From Dyella sp. BiH032 (GTDB taxonomy: Bacteria; Pseudomonadota; Gammaproteobacteria; Xanthomonadales; Rhodanobacteraceae), in NCBI RefSeq assembly GCF_031954525.1, contig NZ_CP134867.1, positions 806,001-870,000 of the forward strand: 64,000 nucleotides of DNA. The letters are read 5' to 3'. Both the position numbers and the translations under genes were made by a program. Shown one piece after another: positions 27,454 through 36,279 of this stretch (positions are counted from its first letter, which is position 1; each line of letters begins with the position of its first letter). Below the pieces are notes generated by a model. The model made no database searches and was not told the origin of the DNA. It saw only the letters and a list, made by a program, of their open reading frames with translations.

Positions 27454-29190
27454 TCAGTTCGACGCAGCCGGCGGCTGCACGCGCGCGGCGAGCAGTTCGC
27501 GCAGTTCGGCTTTCTCGGCGCTGTCCAGCGCGCCTTCGCGGCTCCTGGCGATCAGCCATTCGCGGCGTTGCTCGGTGGCCTGGTGCTCCATGCGTCGCAG
27601 CGCATCGAAGAACTCGATGCGCTGCACCTCGGGCTCGCCGACCACGGTGGCAGCCATGAGTTTTTGCAGTGCGGAATATTCGGAGCGCTCGGCGAAATGT
27701 TCTACCAGCACCATCGGATTAATGCCCGGGCGCGCGCGCGCCAGGTCGATCAGCTCGGCCAGCAGGTCCACGCCCGGCTTGTCCAGGCGCAGGAAGCCGT
27801 AAGGCCGCTCCACCTGGTCCGCCATGCCGGGCTGGGCCAGCAGCAGGGCAATGGCGCTGCGCACCAGGCTGCGCTGCACCGCCACGGGGCGCTGCGCGGG
27901 ACGGCGCGCGGCGGGGTCGGCCTGCAGCACGGCGCGGGCGCCGGTGCGCTTTTCCAGTTCCTGCGCCATCAGGTCGCGGAAGGCGCCGTCGGGGAGACGG
28001 GCGATCAGCGGCCTGGCGCGTTCGGCGAGGCGGGCACGGCCATCGAGGCTGCCGACATCCACCTCGTGCGCCAGCTCGCTGAAGAAGTATTCCGACAGCG
28101 GCGTGGCGTTCTTCAGCCGCTGCTCGAAGCCCTGCTTGCCCTCCTTGCGGATCAGCGTGTCAGGGTCTTCGCCCTCGGGCAGGAACAGGAAATAGGCCTG
28201 GCGGCCGTCGCGCAGGCGCGGCAGCGCCGATTCCAGCGCCTTCCACGCCGCAGCGCGGCCGGCGCGGTCGCCGTCGAAGCAGAACACCACGTCGGGCGCG
28301 GCGCGGAACAAGATCTCGGTGTGATCCGGCGTGGTCGCGGTGCCCAGCGTGGCCACCGCGATGGGCAGGCCGGCCTGGTGCATGGCGATCACGTCCATGT
28401 AGCCCTCGACCACCACGATCCGGGCGAGGTTGCTGTTGGCCTGCTTGACCTGCCACAGGGCGAACAGCTCGCGCCCCTTGTGGAACAGCGGGGTTTCCGG
28501 CGAGTTGAGGTATTTGGGCCCCTGCTCGGCTTGCAACACGCGTCCGCCGAAGGCGATGACCCGGCCGCGGCGGTCGAGGATGGGAAACATCAGGCGTTCG
28601 CGGAAACGGTCGTACTTGTTGCCGCGCTCGTTGCTGGCCACCATGCCGGCTTCGTTCAGCAGCTGCATGCGGCGTACGTCGCCGCCGAGCGCCTTGATCA
28701 CGCCGTCGAAGCCGCCCGGCGCCCAGCCAATGCGGAAACGCGCGATGGTCTCGGCGTCCAGGCCGCGCTTCTTGCAGTACGCCTGGGCGTCGGGGCTGTG
28801 CGGGAGCTGGCTTTCGTACCAGCGCGCGGCGCCGTCGAGCACGCCGTAGAGGTCGGTCTTGTCCTCGCGCGGGCCGGCGTCGCGGCCGCCCTCGTAGGGC
28901 ACCTTCATGCCGACGGACTGGGCCAGTTCCTCCACCGCGTCGGGGAATTCCAGGCGGTCGTAGTCCATCAGGAACTTGATGGCGCTGCCGTGCGCGCCGC
29001 AGCCGAAGCAGTGGAAGAATTGCTTGGCGGGGCTGACGTAGAACGAGGGCGAACGCTCGTTGTGGAACGGGCAGCAGGCCGTCCATTCCCGTCCGGCTTT
29101 CTTCAGCGGCACGCGCCGCTCGATCACGTCGACGATGTCGACGCGGGAGAGCAGTTCATCGATGAAGGTATCGGGGATGCGGCCGCGCAT
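27454..29190 (-). CDS. dnaG: DNA primase
   Basis: Makes RNA primers for replication. The 578-residue protein has the N-terminal zinc finger with Cys40, His43, Cys61 and Cys64 (CCPFH...HCFGCG), an RNA-polymerase core domain (about 120-240, RFRERLMFPILD, IAFGGRVL) and the TOPRIM catalytic part (VVVEGYMDVIAMHQAG and CFDGDRAGRAAAWKAL), then a C-terminal helicase-binding region from about 430. In many relatives rpsU, dnaG and rpoD form one operon; here the downstream gene is a DedA protein and no rpoD follows. Confidence 0.96.
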   Translation of the reverse strand: MRGRIPDTFIDELLSRVDIVDVIERRVPLKKAGREWTACCPFHNERSPSFYVSPAKQFFHCFGCGAHGSAIKFLMDYDRLEFPDAVEELAQSVGMKVPYEGGRDAGPREDKTDLYGVLDGAARWYESQLPHSPDAQAYCKKRGLDAETIARFRIGWAPGGFDGVIKALGGDVRRMQLLNEAGMVASNERGNKYDRFRERLMFPILDRRGRVIAFGGRVLQAEQGPKYLNSPETPLFHKGRELFALWQVKQANSNLARIVVVEGYMDVIAMHQAGLPIAVATLGTATTPDHTEILFRAAPDVVFCFDGDRAGRAAAWKALESALPRLRDGRQAYFLFLPEGEDPDTLIRKEGKQGFEQRLKNATPLSEYFFSELAHEVDVGSLDGRARLAERARPLIARLPDGAFRDLMAQELEKRTGARAVLQADPAARRPAQRPVAVQRSLVRSAIALLLAQPGMADQVERPYGFLRLDKPGVDLLAELIDLARARPGINPMVLVEHFAERSEYSALQKLMAATVVGEPEVQRIEFFDALRRMEHQATEQRREWLIARSREGALDSAEKAELRELLAARVQPPAASN

Positions 29191-29258
29191 AAGTGGCTTA
29201 GTGTACGGGGGCGGTCAAGGGGACGGCAGGCTTCGGGGCGGGAGAGGGGAGGAGGGAC

Positions 29259-29897
29259 ATGGCGACAGGCGCGCAGGTGCGTTTCAGACCGGCCGCGGCA
29301 GCCGACGTAGGGACGGCCGTGCCGCTGATTCACAGTTCAGGGCCGGCGGCCTTCGAATACGTGTTCGCGGTGCCGAGGCGCAACGACGCCCAGGCCTTCC
29401 TGCGCCACGCCTTCGTCGATGGCGCGGGCGAGTTCGGATGGCGCAACCACTGGGTGGGGGAGCTGAACGGGCTGGTGGTGGCGGTGGGCGCGGGCTACGG
29501 GGCGGAGGTCCAGTGGGATTTCACCCTGGCGGCGGCGCGGCAGATCCTGGGCTTTTTCGGCTGGCGCCACGCGGGGGCGGTCATCGCCAGGGGACTGCGG
29601 GTGGAGCGCATCATTGCGCCGCCCAAGGGCGACATGCATTACCTGGCCCACCTGGGGGTGGATCCGGCGTGGCAGGGGCGGGGCATCGGCCAGGCGCTGA
29701 TCGGGCATCTGGCCGCGGAGGCGGCGCGGCGGGGGCGGTCACGGCTGGCGCTGGACGTGGCGGTGAGCAACCCCCGCGCGCAGGCGCTTTACGAGCGTTG
29801 CGGGTTCGTGGTGCTGGACGAGAAGCCTTCCGCGCTCGCCGATGCGCGGGGGCACGTCCCCGCGCATCGGCGCATGGAGCGATGGTCGGCTGGCTGA
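29259..29897 (+). CDS. GNAT-family N-acetyltransferase
   Basis: A 212-residue acetyltransferase with a complete acetyl-CoA-binding motif: HYLAHLGVDPAWQGRGIGQA followed by ARRGRSRLALDVAVSN and RAQALYERCGFVVL. GGAGG lies just before ATG 29259. It is transcribed divergently from dnaG (68-base gap) and converges on a small DUF1328 gene 10 bases after its stop. Substrate unknown. It interrupts the expected rpsU-yqeY-dnaG run. Confidence 0.88.
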   Translation: MATGAQVRFRPAAAADVGTAVPLIHSSGPAAFEYVFAVPRRNDAQAFLRHAFVDGAGEFGWRNHWVGELNGLVVAVGAGYGAEVQWDFTLAAARQILGFFGWRHAGAVIARGLRVERIIAPPKGDMHYLAHLGVDPAWQGRGIGQALIGHLAAEAARRGRSRLALDVAVSNPRAQALYERCGFVVLDEKPSALADARGHVPAHRRMERWSAG

Positions 29898-29907
29898 GGC
29901 GACCCGG

Positions 29908-30078
29908 TCAGGCGATGTGGAACAGGCCGACCGCCGCCAGCAGGGCGATCAGGAACAAGATCAGGAAGATCGCGAACAGGACTTTCGCGATGGTGCCGGT
30001 GATGCCGGACACCGAGTAGAAGCCCATCCAGCCGGTGACCAGCGAAACGATGGCAAAGATGATGGCCCACTTGAGCAT
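29908..30078 (-). CDS. DUF1328 small membrane protein (YtjA-like)
   Basis: A 56-residue protein with two transmembrane helices: MLKWAIIFAIVSLVTGWMGF and IAKVLFAIFLILFLIALLAA, separated by a short YSVSG loop. This is the layout of the DUF1328/YtjA family, widespread in proteobacteria and often stress-induced, with unknown biochemical role. GGGAG precedes the ATG. Converges with the GNAT gene. Confidence 0.85.
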   Translation of the reverse strand: MLKWAIIFAIVSLVTGWMGFYSVSGITGTIAKVLFAIFLILFLIALLAAVGLFHIA

Positions 30079-30214
30079 GCGTATCTCCCGTCATGAGCCG
30101 CGGCTGCGGCGACGCAACGAGCATTGGCTGCGCCGCGTGAAGGGCTTGGCTGGATAATGCGTGCGCGGCGTCATGTTGCGCCGCGGGCTTCACGATTCGT
30201 TACGGGAGACGGCC

Positions 30215-30517
30215 ATGCTGCTGACAGCGATGTTGTTGCGCTCGCAGCGCGCCATCGTGCGCTGCTTCGAGGAGGCCGGCGCCACGCGCCAGGAGGCGGC
30301 GCGGCGCCCCGAGGACCTCGGGCTGGCGCCAGGCATGGCCTGGCAGCAGCTGGTCGGGCAGGGCGTGCTGCGATGCCCGGGCGAAGGGCGCTACTTCCTG
30401 GATCTGGAACGCTGGGCGTGGCTGGGCCGGCAACGCCGGCGCCACGCCTGGGTGGTCGCCGCGGCCGTGGTCCTGCTGGCGGTGCTGCTGTTCTGGCTGC
30501 GCGCGGCGGCTGCCTGA
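30215..30517 (+). CDS. Hypothetical protein, C-terminal single TM
   Basis: A 100-residue protein. The N-terminal two thirds resemble a small helical domain (MLLTAMLLRSQRAIVRCFEE, then a winged-helix-like GMAWQQLVGQGVLR and YFLDLERW), and one transmembrane helix (about 79-96) closes the protein. GGGAG precedes ATG 30215; the frame is open 18 codons further up, but with no ribosome binding site. Converges with yqeY. Family not recognised. Confidence 0.55.
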   Translation: MLLTAMLLRSQRAIVRCFEEAGATRQEAARRPEDLGLAPGMAWQQLVGQGVLRCPGEGRYFLDLERWAWLGRQRRRHAWVVAAAVVLLAVLLFWLRAAAA

Positions 30518-30567
30518 GATGCCGCGGGGTTCATGCCGCCCTGGCGCGGCCCTGCGTCCGGAAAGCT

Positions 30568-31014
30568 TCAGCCCGCCAGGCGGGCCTTCACGCGGGCGGA
30601 GACCACGGCCATGTCCGCGCGGCCGGTGGCCTTCTCCTTGATGGCGGCCACGACCTTGCCCATGTCGCGGGCAGAGCTGGCGCCGGTGGTGGCGATGGCC
30701 TCGGCCACCAGGGCGTCGATTTCCGCGTCGGTGAGCTTGGCGGGCAGGTAGGCCTCGATCACGGCCACTTCGGCGCGCTCGGCATCGGCCAGGTCCTGGC
30801 GGTTGGCGGCGTCGTATTGCGAGATGGAGTCGCGGCGCTGCTTTAGCATCTTTTCCAGCACGGCAAGCGTCTGGACGTCGTCCAGTTCGATCCGCTCGTC
30901 CACCTCGCGCTGCTTGACGGCAGCGAGGACCAGGCGGATCACCGCGAGGCGGTGCTTGTCGCCGCCGCGCATGGCGGTCTTCATGTCTTCGGTGAGCTGC
31001 TGCTTCAAGGACAT
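30568..31014 (-). CDS. GatB/YqeY domain-containing protein
   Basis: A 148-residue protein with the complete YqeY fold: an N-terminal helix set (LKQQLTEDMKTAMRGGDKHR, LVLAAVKQREVDER) and the C-terminal helical domain shared with GatB (AVIEAYLPAKLTDAEIDALV, ARDMGKVVAAIKEK). The role is unclear; homology to the tail domain of tRNA amidotransferase subunit B suggests tRNA contact. GGAGAG stands before ATG 31014. It lies downstream of rpsU, separated by a hairpin, as in many gammaproteobacteria. Confidence 0.9.
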   Translation of the reverse strand: MSLKQQLTEDMKTAMRGGDKHRLAVIRLVLAAVKQREVDERIELDDVQTLAVLEKMLKQRRDSISQYDAANRQDLADAERAEVAVIEAYLPAKLTDAEIDALVAEAIATTGASSARDMGKVVAAIKEKATGRADMAVVSARVKARLAG

Positions 31015-31050
31015 GTCACTCTCCGTATTCACGTGAAGGAAACGCATAAA

Positions 31051-31077
31051 GCCGGCGTTGCACTGGGCAACGCCGGC
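31051..31077 (-). terminator. Attenuator-like hairpin between rpsU and yqeY
   Basis: Perfect 11-bp stem GCCGGCGTTGC / GCAACGCCGGC with a 5-base loop; on the minus strand it is followed by TTTAT. The short T-run suggests partial termination, which would let rpsU be expressed more than yqeY. It ends 37 bases before the yqeY start codon. The rest of 31015-31209 holds no gene I can see. Confidence 0.65.
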
Positions 31078-31209
31078 CGATGCTTTAGCCAAAAGGCAGC
31101 GGCTGCGGATGAACGCGCCGGCTGCCGGGGACTGGAGCCTTGCGGGGACAAGCGGCGCCGTGGGCGCCCGGCTCGAACCCTGGGCCGTCCGCTGACGCGG
31201 ACGGAAGGC

Positions 31210-31425
31210 TCAGTACAGGCGGGTGCGACGCGAGGTGTCGCGCGAGAGGCGACGCAGGTGACGCTTCACCGCGGCGGCGCGCTTGCGCTTACGCTCCTGG
31301 GTCGGCTTTTCGTAGAACTCGCGCTTGCGAGTCTCGGCCAGGACGCCGGCCTTTTCGCAAGTGCGCTTGAAGCGACGGAGGGCAAGCTCGAACGGCTCGT
31401 TCTCGCGGACTTTTACGCTGGGCAT
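31210..31425 (-). CDS. rpsU: 30S ribosomal protein S21
   Basis: A 71-residue, strongly basic ribosomal protein: [40 protein letters not shown] and a C-terminal Arg/Lys tail. S21 helps the 30S subunit select mRNA by contact near the anti-Shine-Dalgarno. GGAG stands before the ATG. It has its own sigma70-type promoter just upstream and diverges from tsaD, the standard arrangement. Confidence 0.97.
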   Translation of the reverse strand: MPSVKVRENEPFELALRRFKRTCEKAGVLAETRKREFYEKPTQERKRKRAAAVKRHLRRLSRDTSRRTRLY

Positions 31426-31472
31426 GGAAACTCCGAGTGGTAAACTGGCCCGTCTGATCGGGCGAGCCGCGA

Positions 31473-31502
31473 AGTATAGCGTGGACACGAAGCAATTTTC
31501 AA
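31473..31502 (-). promoter_or_regulatory. Sigma70 promoter of rpsU
   Basis: On the minus strand TTGAAA (31502-31497) and TATACT (31478-31473) are separated by 18 bases, both 5/6 to consensus. Transcription would begin near 31466, some 40 bases before the rpsU start codon. The promoter overlaps the first codons of the divergent tsaD gene. Confidence 0.7.
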
Positions 31503-32530
31503 AGCCCGTGCTGGGCATCGAAACGTCCTGCGACGAGACCGGGGTAGCTCTGCTGCGCTGGGAGCCCGCCGCGCCCGGGCGCGGGCTGTTGTCCCATGCG
31601 CTGTACAGCCAGATCAAGCTCCACGCCGACTACGGCGGCGTGGTGCCCGAGTTGGCCAGCCGGGATCACGTACGGAAGCTCCTGCCGCTGGTGCGCGAGG
31701 CCCTCGCGGAAGCGGGCCTGACCCCGCAGGACCTGGGTGGCGTCGCCTATACCGCGGGTCCGGGGCTGGTCGGCGCCCTTTTGGTGGGCGCGTCGGCGGC
31801 CCGGGCGATGGCCTGGGCCCTGGGCGTGCCGGCGATCGGGGTCCATCACATGGAGGGGCATCTGCTGGCCCCGCTGTTGGAAGAGGACCCTCCGGAGCCG
31901 CCCTTCGTGGCCCTGCTGGTCTCGGGCGGCCATTCCATGCTGGTCGAAGTCAAAGGCATCGGGCAGTACCGGATCCTGGGGGATACCCTCGACGATGCCG
32001 CCGGCGAAGCCTTCGACAAGACGGCCAAGCTGATGGGCCTGCCTTATCCCGGCGGCCCGGCACTCGCCGCCCTGGCGCAGCAGGGTCGGCCGGGAACGTT
32101 TCGCTTTGCCCGGCCCATGACCGACCGCCCGGGCCTGGATTTCAGCTTTTCCGGCCTGAAGACCCAGGTGCTGCTGGCCTGGCAGCAGTCCGACCAGAGC
32201 GAGCAGACGCGCGCCGACGTCGCCCGTGCCTTCGAGGAAGCCATCGTCGATACCCTGGCGATCAAATGCCGTCGCGCCTTGCAGGCAGCCGGGGCCAAGC
32301 GCCTGGTGATCGCCGGTGGCGTGGGCGCCAACAAGCGCCTTCGTGCCGAGCTGGCGGAGGCGGGGGCGAAGGAGGGCTTCCGCGTGTACTTCCCGCGCCT
32401 GGCGTTCTGCACGGACAACGGCGCCATGATCGCCCTGGCCGGCGCGATCCGCCTGGCCAGCGGTCAGCACCAGGACGAGAGCGTGCAGGTGTTCCCGCGC
32501 TGGGACCTGGAAAGCCTGCCGGCGGTTTAG
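31481..32530 (+). CDS. tsaD: tRNA N6-adenosine threonylcarbamoyltransferase
   Basis: Transfers threonylcarbamoyl to A37 of ANN-decoding tRNAs with TsaB and TsaE. The 349-residue protein has the ASKHA signatures [12 protein letters not shown] at the N-terminus, the metal motif [43 protein letters not shown] and the C-terminal [10 protein letters not shown]. The start is uncertain: GTG 31481 gives ten residues before the conserved core, while GTG 31508 would start exactly at VLGIET; neither has a good ribosome binding site. The frame opens further upstream, but that part overlaps rpsU antisense. Confidence 0.92.
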   Translation: MDTKQFSKPVLGIETSCDETGVALLRWEPAAPGRGLLSHALYSQIKLHADYGGVVPELASRDHVRKLLPLVREALAEAGLTPQDLGGVAYTAGPGLVGALLVGASAARAMAWALGVPAIGVHHMEGHLLAPLLEEDPPEPPFVALLVSGGHSMLVEVKGIGQYRILGDTLDDAAGEAFDKTAKLMGLPYPGGPALAALAQQGRPGTFRFARPMTDRPGLDFSFSGLKTQVLLAWQQSDQSEQTRADVARAFEEAIVDTLAIKCRRALQAAGAKRLVIAGGVGANKRLRAELAEAGAKEGFRVYFPRLAFCTDNGAMIALAGAIRLASGQHQDESVQVFPRWDLESLPAV

Positions 32531-32538
32531 CGAGTAGC

Positions 32539-32596
32539 GGAATGGGAAATTGGAAAGGCGGCAGCCAAGCCGAAGCGCTACGCTCTTCCCCATTCC
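32539..32596. repeat. Imperfect inverted repeat of GGAATGGG / CCCATTCC type between tsaD and folB
   Basis: GGAATGGG (32539-32546) pairs with CCCATTCC (32589-32596) across about 42 bases, and the flanks contain further GGGAAAT / TATTTCC-like words. Sequences rich in GGGAAT/ATTCCC are common intergenic repeats in Xanthomonadales, to my knowledge. It lies directly between the tsaD stop and the folB start. Confidence 0.35.
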
Positions 32597-32616
32597 CTAT
32601 TTCCTGTTCCCTTCCC

Positions 32617-32982
32617 ATGGACATCGTTTTCATCGAAGACCTGCGCATCGACGCCGTGATCGGCATCTACGATTGGGAGCGCCGCGTGCGGCAGACGCTC
32701 TCGTTCGACATCGAAATGGCGTTCGACAACACGAAGCCCGCGGCGACCGACGACATCGCCGACACGCTCAACTACAAGGACGTATCCAAGCGCCTGATCG
32801 ACTATGTCGAAGCGTCCAACTTCGGCCTGGTAGAGACGCTTGCGGAACACTGTGCGGCGATCATCCGCCAGGAATTCGGCGTCGGCTGGGTGCGGCTGAA
32901 GCTCTCCAAGCCCGGCGCCGTCCGTGGCTCGCGTGCGGTTGGCGTGCGCATCGAGCGCGGCCGCAGGCCGTCGTCGGACTGA
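32617..32982 (+). CDS. folB: Dihydroneopterin aldolase
   Basis: Cleaves 7,8-dihydroneopterin to 6-hydroxymethyl-dihydropterin in folate synthesis. The 121-residue protein begins MDIVFIEDLRIDAVIGIYDW and shows DTLNYKDVSKRLIDYVE, NFGLVETLAEHCA and the catalytic Lys in LKLSKPGAVRGS. The product feeds FolK, encoded 93 bases downstream. ATG 32617 is the family start; no strong ribosome binding site is visible. Confidence 0.95.
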   Translation: MDIVFIEDLRIDAVIGIYDWERRVRQTLSFDIEMAFDNTKPAATDDIADTLNYKDVSKRLIDYVEASNFGLVETLAEHCAAIIRQEFGVGWVRLKLSKPGAVRGSRAVGVRIERGRRPSSD

Positions 32983-33075
32983 AGGCGACAAGACGATCCC
33001 ATTGGCGATGCTGGCGCGACCGGCGTCGCGGCGGGAGAATCTCCGCCTTTCCCGCATCCACGGAAACGATCCTGC

Positions 33076-33558
33076 ATGGCACGCGCCTATCTGAGCCTGG
33101 GTTCCAACGTCGAACCCCGACGCCATCTGCGCGCCGCGCTGCAGGAGTTGCAGCAGCGCTTCGGCGAACTCGCGGTATCGCCGGCTTACCGCAGCCGATC
33201 GGTGGGTTTCGACGGGCCGGACTTCGTCAACCTCGCGGTGGGTCTGGAAACCGAGCTGTCGCCGGAAGCGCTCAATGCATGGCTGCACGCGCTTGAAGAC
33301 CGGCATGGCCGCCGGCGCGACGTCCCGCGTTATTCGGATCGCACGCTGGACGTGGACATCGTGCTGTACGACGACCTGGTGCGGCAGGGCGAGGGTCATC
33401 TCGAGATTCCCCGCAAGGAACTGAAGCATGCCTTCGTGCTCCGCCCGATCGCTGACATCGCGCCAGACCTGCCGCACCCGGTCGATGGCCGCACCATGGC
33501 GGCGCTGTGGGCTGCCTTTCCCGCCGACAGCGAGCCGCTGACGCCCGAGCCGCTCTGA
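33076..33558 (+). CDS. folK: 2-amino-4-hydroxy-6-hydroxymethyldihydropteridine pyrophosphokinase
   Basis: Transfers pyrophosphate from ATP to the product of FolB. The 160-residue protein begins MARAYLSLGSNVEPRRHLRA and carries the HPPK signature RYSDRTLDVDIVLYDD with its metal-binding Asp residues, plus IPRKELKHAFVLRPI near the end. Length is normal for the family. Part of a small pterin/folate set with folB and the pteridine reductase gene at 34540. Confidence 0.95.
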   Translation: MARAYLSLGSNVEPRRHLRAALQELQQRFGELAVSPAYRSRSVGFDGPDFVNLAVGLETELSPEALNAWLHALEDRHGRRRDVPRYSDRTLDVDIVLYDDLVRQGEGHLEIPRKELKHAFVLRPIADIAPDLPHPVDGRTMAALWAAFPADSEPLTPEPL

Positions 33559-33639
33559 CACGCCGGGCGCACTGTCATCGGCACGGCGCAAATGCTAGAA
33601 AGCGCAACGCATCATTCACCAAGGAACGAGGTAAGGGGC

Positions 33640-34488
33640 ATGGCGGGCAAATTCGCACGCAGTTGGAATTTGATGAAGGCGAGCGCGGCCGTGCTGCGCT
33701 CCGACAAGTCGTTGATGATGTTCCCGTTGCTGTCGGGCTTCTGCTGCCTGCTGGTGGCGGCGAGCTTCCTGATCCCGATCGCGATCGTCGCAGTGGGCGC
33801 GGAACACGAAGGCCGCCAGGGTTTGCCTCTGGCGGGCTACATCGGGTTGTTCGCGTTCTACCTCGTGCAGTACTTCGTGATCATCTTCTTCAATACGGCA
33901 CTGGCCGGCGCGGCTCTGCAGCGCCTGCGCGGCGAGACGACGAGCTTCGCCGGCGGCCTCGCGGTGGCGCGTTCGCGCATCGGCGCGATCTTCGGTTATG
34001 CACTGATCGCCGCCACGGTAGGCCTGTTTCTGCGCGCATTGCAGGAGCGCCTGGGTTTCGTCGGGCGCCTGGTTGCCGGCCTGCTCGGCCTGGCCTGGAC
34101 GGTGGCCACGTTCCTGGTGGTGCCGGTGCTGGCCAGCGAAGACATCGGTCCGACGGATGCGGTCAAGCGCAGCGTGGAACTGCTCAAGCGCACCTGGGGC
34201 GAGAACCTGATCGGCAACGCCGGCCTCGGCGTCGTATTCGGCCTGCTCACGTTCGTCGCTGCGCTGATCGCGGTCGCACTGGTCGTGGGTGCCGCGAGCA
34301 CCGAGTCCACGGCGCTGATCGTCGCGGCCGTGGCGGTGGTGGTTGTCGTCCTGAGTCTGCTGGGCCTGGTGCAGGCGTCTCTGCAGGGCATCTACGCGGC
34401 GGCGCTGTATCAGTACGCCGAGGAGGGCAAGGTTGGCGCGGGCTTCGATCAGGCGATGCTGGAACAAGCATTCCGGCCCAAGTCGTGA
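33640..34488 (+). CDS. DUF6159-type integral membrane protein
   Basis: A 282-residue protein with about five to six transmembrane helices. Family pattern: FARSWNLMKASAAVLRSDKS just before the first helix, a long central helix pair, VLASEDIGPTDAVKRSVELL and a closing helix with LVQASLQGIYAAALYQYAEE. This matches the DUF6159 group of membrane proteins. Function unknown. GAGG eight bases before ATG 33640 decides the start; the ATG at 33592 has none. It ends at a strong terminator. Confidence 0.75.
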   Translation: MAGKFARSWNLMKASAAVLRSDKSLMMFPLLSGFCCLLVAASFLIPIAIVAVGAEHEGRQGLPLAGYIGLFAFYLVQYFVIIFFNTALAGAALQRLRGETTSFAGGLAVARSRIGAIFGYALIAATVGLFLRALQERLGFVGRLVAGLLGLAWTVATFLVVPVLASEDIGPTDAVKRSVELLKRTWGENLIGNAGLGVVFGLLTFVAALIAVALVVGAASTESTALIVAAVAVVVVVLSLLGLVQASLQGIYAAALYQYAEEGKVGAGFDQAMLEQAFRPKS

Positions 34489-34512
34489 TCGGCGCCATGC
34501 GTTGATGCGAAA

Positions 34513-34537
34513 GGGCGGCAGCGATGCCGCCCTTTTT
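34513..34537. terminator. Bidirectional intrinsic terminator
   Basis: Stem GGGCGGC / GCCGCCC with loop AGCGAT, T-run 34533-34537 and AA on the other side. It lies between the convergent DUF6159 and pteridine reductase genes. Confidence 0.9.
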
Positions 34538-34539
34538 CG

Positions 34540-35286
34540 TTATACGGAGAGCGTGCGCCCGCCGTCGATGCGGATGATCTGACCGGTGACGAACGGCGCG
34601 TCGCGCAGAAGCCACAGCACCGCGCCGGCCACATCCTGCGGCGAGCCGGCGCGTTGCAGCGGCGTGCGTGCAAGCATCGCCTGCTGGTCGTCGTAGGGCT
34701 TGCCGTCGCTGGGCCACATCACCGCGCCAGGGGCAATGCCGTTGACGCGCACGTGCGGGCCGAGATCGAGCGCGAGCGAACGCGTCATCGCCGCGAGCGC
34801 GGCCTTCGCCATGCAATAGATCGGATGGTGCGCGAGCGGGCGTTCCGCGTAGATGTCCACCAGGTTCACGATGGCGCCCCGCGCGTCGCGCAAAGCCGGC
34901 GCGGCGGCCTGTGCAAGGAAGAACGGCGCCTGCGCGTTGGATGCGAAGAGCTCGTTCCACTGCGCCACGCTCGCGGTTCCCACAGGCGTGGGATAGAACG
35001 CGGAAGCATTGTTGACGAGCGCGTCGAGACGGCCGAAGCGCGCCGTGGCGGTATCGACCAGCGCGGGCAGGGCGTCGAGCTCGGCCAGTTCGGCCTGGAG
35101 CACCATCGTGCTGCCGGGGCGCCGCACTTCCAACTCGTCCGCGAGCTGGCCGGCTTCGCTCACCGAGTGGCGACAGTGCAGCGCAAGATCGTAGCCCGCG
35201 TCGTGCAGCAGGCGGGCGATTTCGGCACCGACCCGCTTGGCGGCTCCGGTGATCAACGCGACCGGACGTTCATGGCGAGGCGGCAT
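34540..35286 (-). CDS. Pteridine reductase (PTR1/FolM-type SDR)
   Basis: A 248-residue SDR that reduces dihydro- or biopterins with NADPH. The cofactor motif is TGAAKRVG (TGxxxRxG), the pteridine-reductase variant of the usual TGxxxGxG; LVNNASAFYPT and the catalytic YCMAKAALAAMTRSLALDLG follow, ending GQIIRIDGGRTLSV. The position next to folB and folK supports a pterin role. The start MPPRHERPVALITGA gives the normal distance to the Rossmann motif. Confidence 0.88.
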   Translation of the reverse strand: MPPRHERPVALITGAAKRVGAEIARLLHDAGYDLALHCRHSVSEAGQLADELEVRRPGSTMVLQAELAELDALPALVDTATARFGRLDALVNNASAFYPTPVGTASVAQWNELFASNAQAPFFLAQAAAPALRDARGAIVNLVDIYAERPLAHHPIYCMAKAALAAMTRSLALDLGPHVRVNGIAPGAVMWPSDGKPYDDQQAMLARTPLQRAGSPQDVAGAVLWLLRDAPFVTGQIIRIDGGRTLSV

Positions 35287-35360
35287 GCGCGGCTCCTGCT
35301 GGCGAAACAGCCGGAAGCTTGCCGGAAAGCGCGCGGAAGGTCATCCCGCGGCGCGGCGTG

Positions 35361-36119
35361 TCATTCCGGCGGGTGCCGCTTCTCGCCGCGGTGTGCACGC
35401 GCCGCGCGGCCGATCGCGCGCGCGGTGCCGCCGATCGTTTTCTCGATCACCGCATTCTTCGCGCGACGCACGGCACCCGGCACGCGTTCTTCGATACGCG
35501 TTTCGTTGCAGGCTCCCTCGGTATGGAAGTCGCCGTTGAACATGGCGATGGCAGTGCTCGCCACCTGTCCCGTGTCGTAGTAGGCGTAGGCGCCCACGCC
35601 CAGTGCGCCCACCACGGGTAGCCAGCGCGCCAGCCCTTTGCCGACGGCGCGCTGGGTGATCTTCAAGCCCACGCGTTTGGCGACCCGCTCGACGATGGTG
35701 TACGACATGCGGCGGAACAGCAGGCGGTCCCCCATGCGTATGACCAGGTCGCGGAAGGCCTGTGCGGTCGTATGGCGGAACAGGCACCACAGCATCTGCT
35801 CGCGTCCGAGTTCCGCATGCCGGCCGTAGGCCGCGGCGATGTCGCTCACCATCTGCGCCTGAATCTTCCAGATCGCGATCAGCTCCGGCAGCACGGTCAG
35901 CCATCCTAGCGGTCCCGGCGGCAGCGCCAGCGAGCCGGCTGCGAGCGCCGCACGCTGCGCGGCGCGGCTGGCGATCCGCCGCGCCTCCGTTTCGGGCATC
36001 GTGCTCGTGCCGACCTTGCTGCCGGGAATCTCGCTGACGAAATCCAGAATCGCCTGTGTTACGCGGCTGTGCTCGTCCGCGCCGATGACGGCGGGAAGTT
36101 GCTTGCGATCGTCGGACAT
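35361..36119 (-). CDS. EcsC-family-like protein
   Basis: A 252-residue protein with the layout of EcsC-type proteins: PPGPLGWLTVLPELIAIWKI followed by SDIAAAYGRHAELGREQMLW, then basic stretches (SYTIVERVAKRVGLKITQRA) and a short hydrophobic region (LPVVGALGVGAYAYYDTGQV). Function unknown. Start MSDDRKQLPAVIG at 36119; the frame is open 62 codons further upstream, but this covers the intergenic region with the TonB receptor. Moderate confidence in the family. Confidence 0.6.
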   Translation of the reverse strand: MSDDRKQLPAVIGADEHSRVTQAILDFVSEIPGSKVGTSTMPETEARRIASRAAQRAALAAGSLALPPGPLGWLTVLPELIAIWKIQAQMVSDIAAAYGRHAELGREQMLWCLFRHTTAQAFRDLVIRMGDRLLFRRMSYTIVERVAKRVGLKITQRAVGKGLARWLPVVGALGVGAYAYYDTGQVASTAIAMFNGDFHTEGACNETRIEERVPGAVRRAKNAVIEKTIGGTARAIGRAARAHRGEKRHPPE

Positions 36120-36279
36120 GCGGGCCTCGGATGTGCCGTGGATGCCGCCGCAGTCTAGGCGTCGCTGATGAAGCCGTTGCGAACAGGTGTGCCGGCATCG
36201 GCGCAACCGCCTGTTTCCGCAAAAAATTACGGCGACGGACATGACTTTCGGGGCAGGTAAATGAAAGGTTGGGATGGCA

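Noticed and set aside
31475..31480. TATAGC on the plus strand as a tsaD -10 box
   Set aside because: No matching -35, and it would place the transcription start inside the annotated start region; the same bases form the better rpsU -10 on the minus strand.
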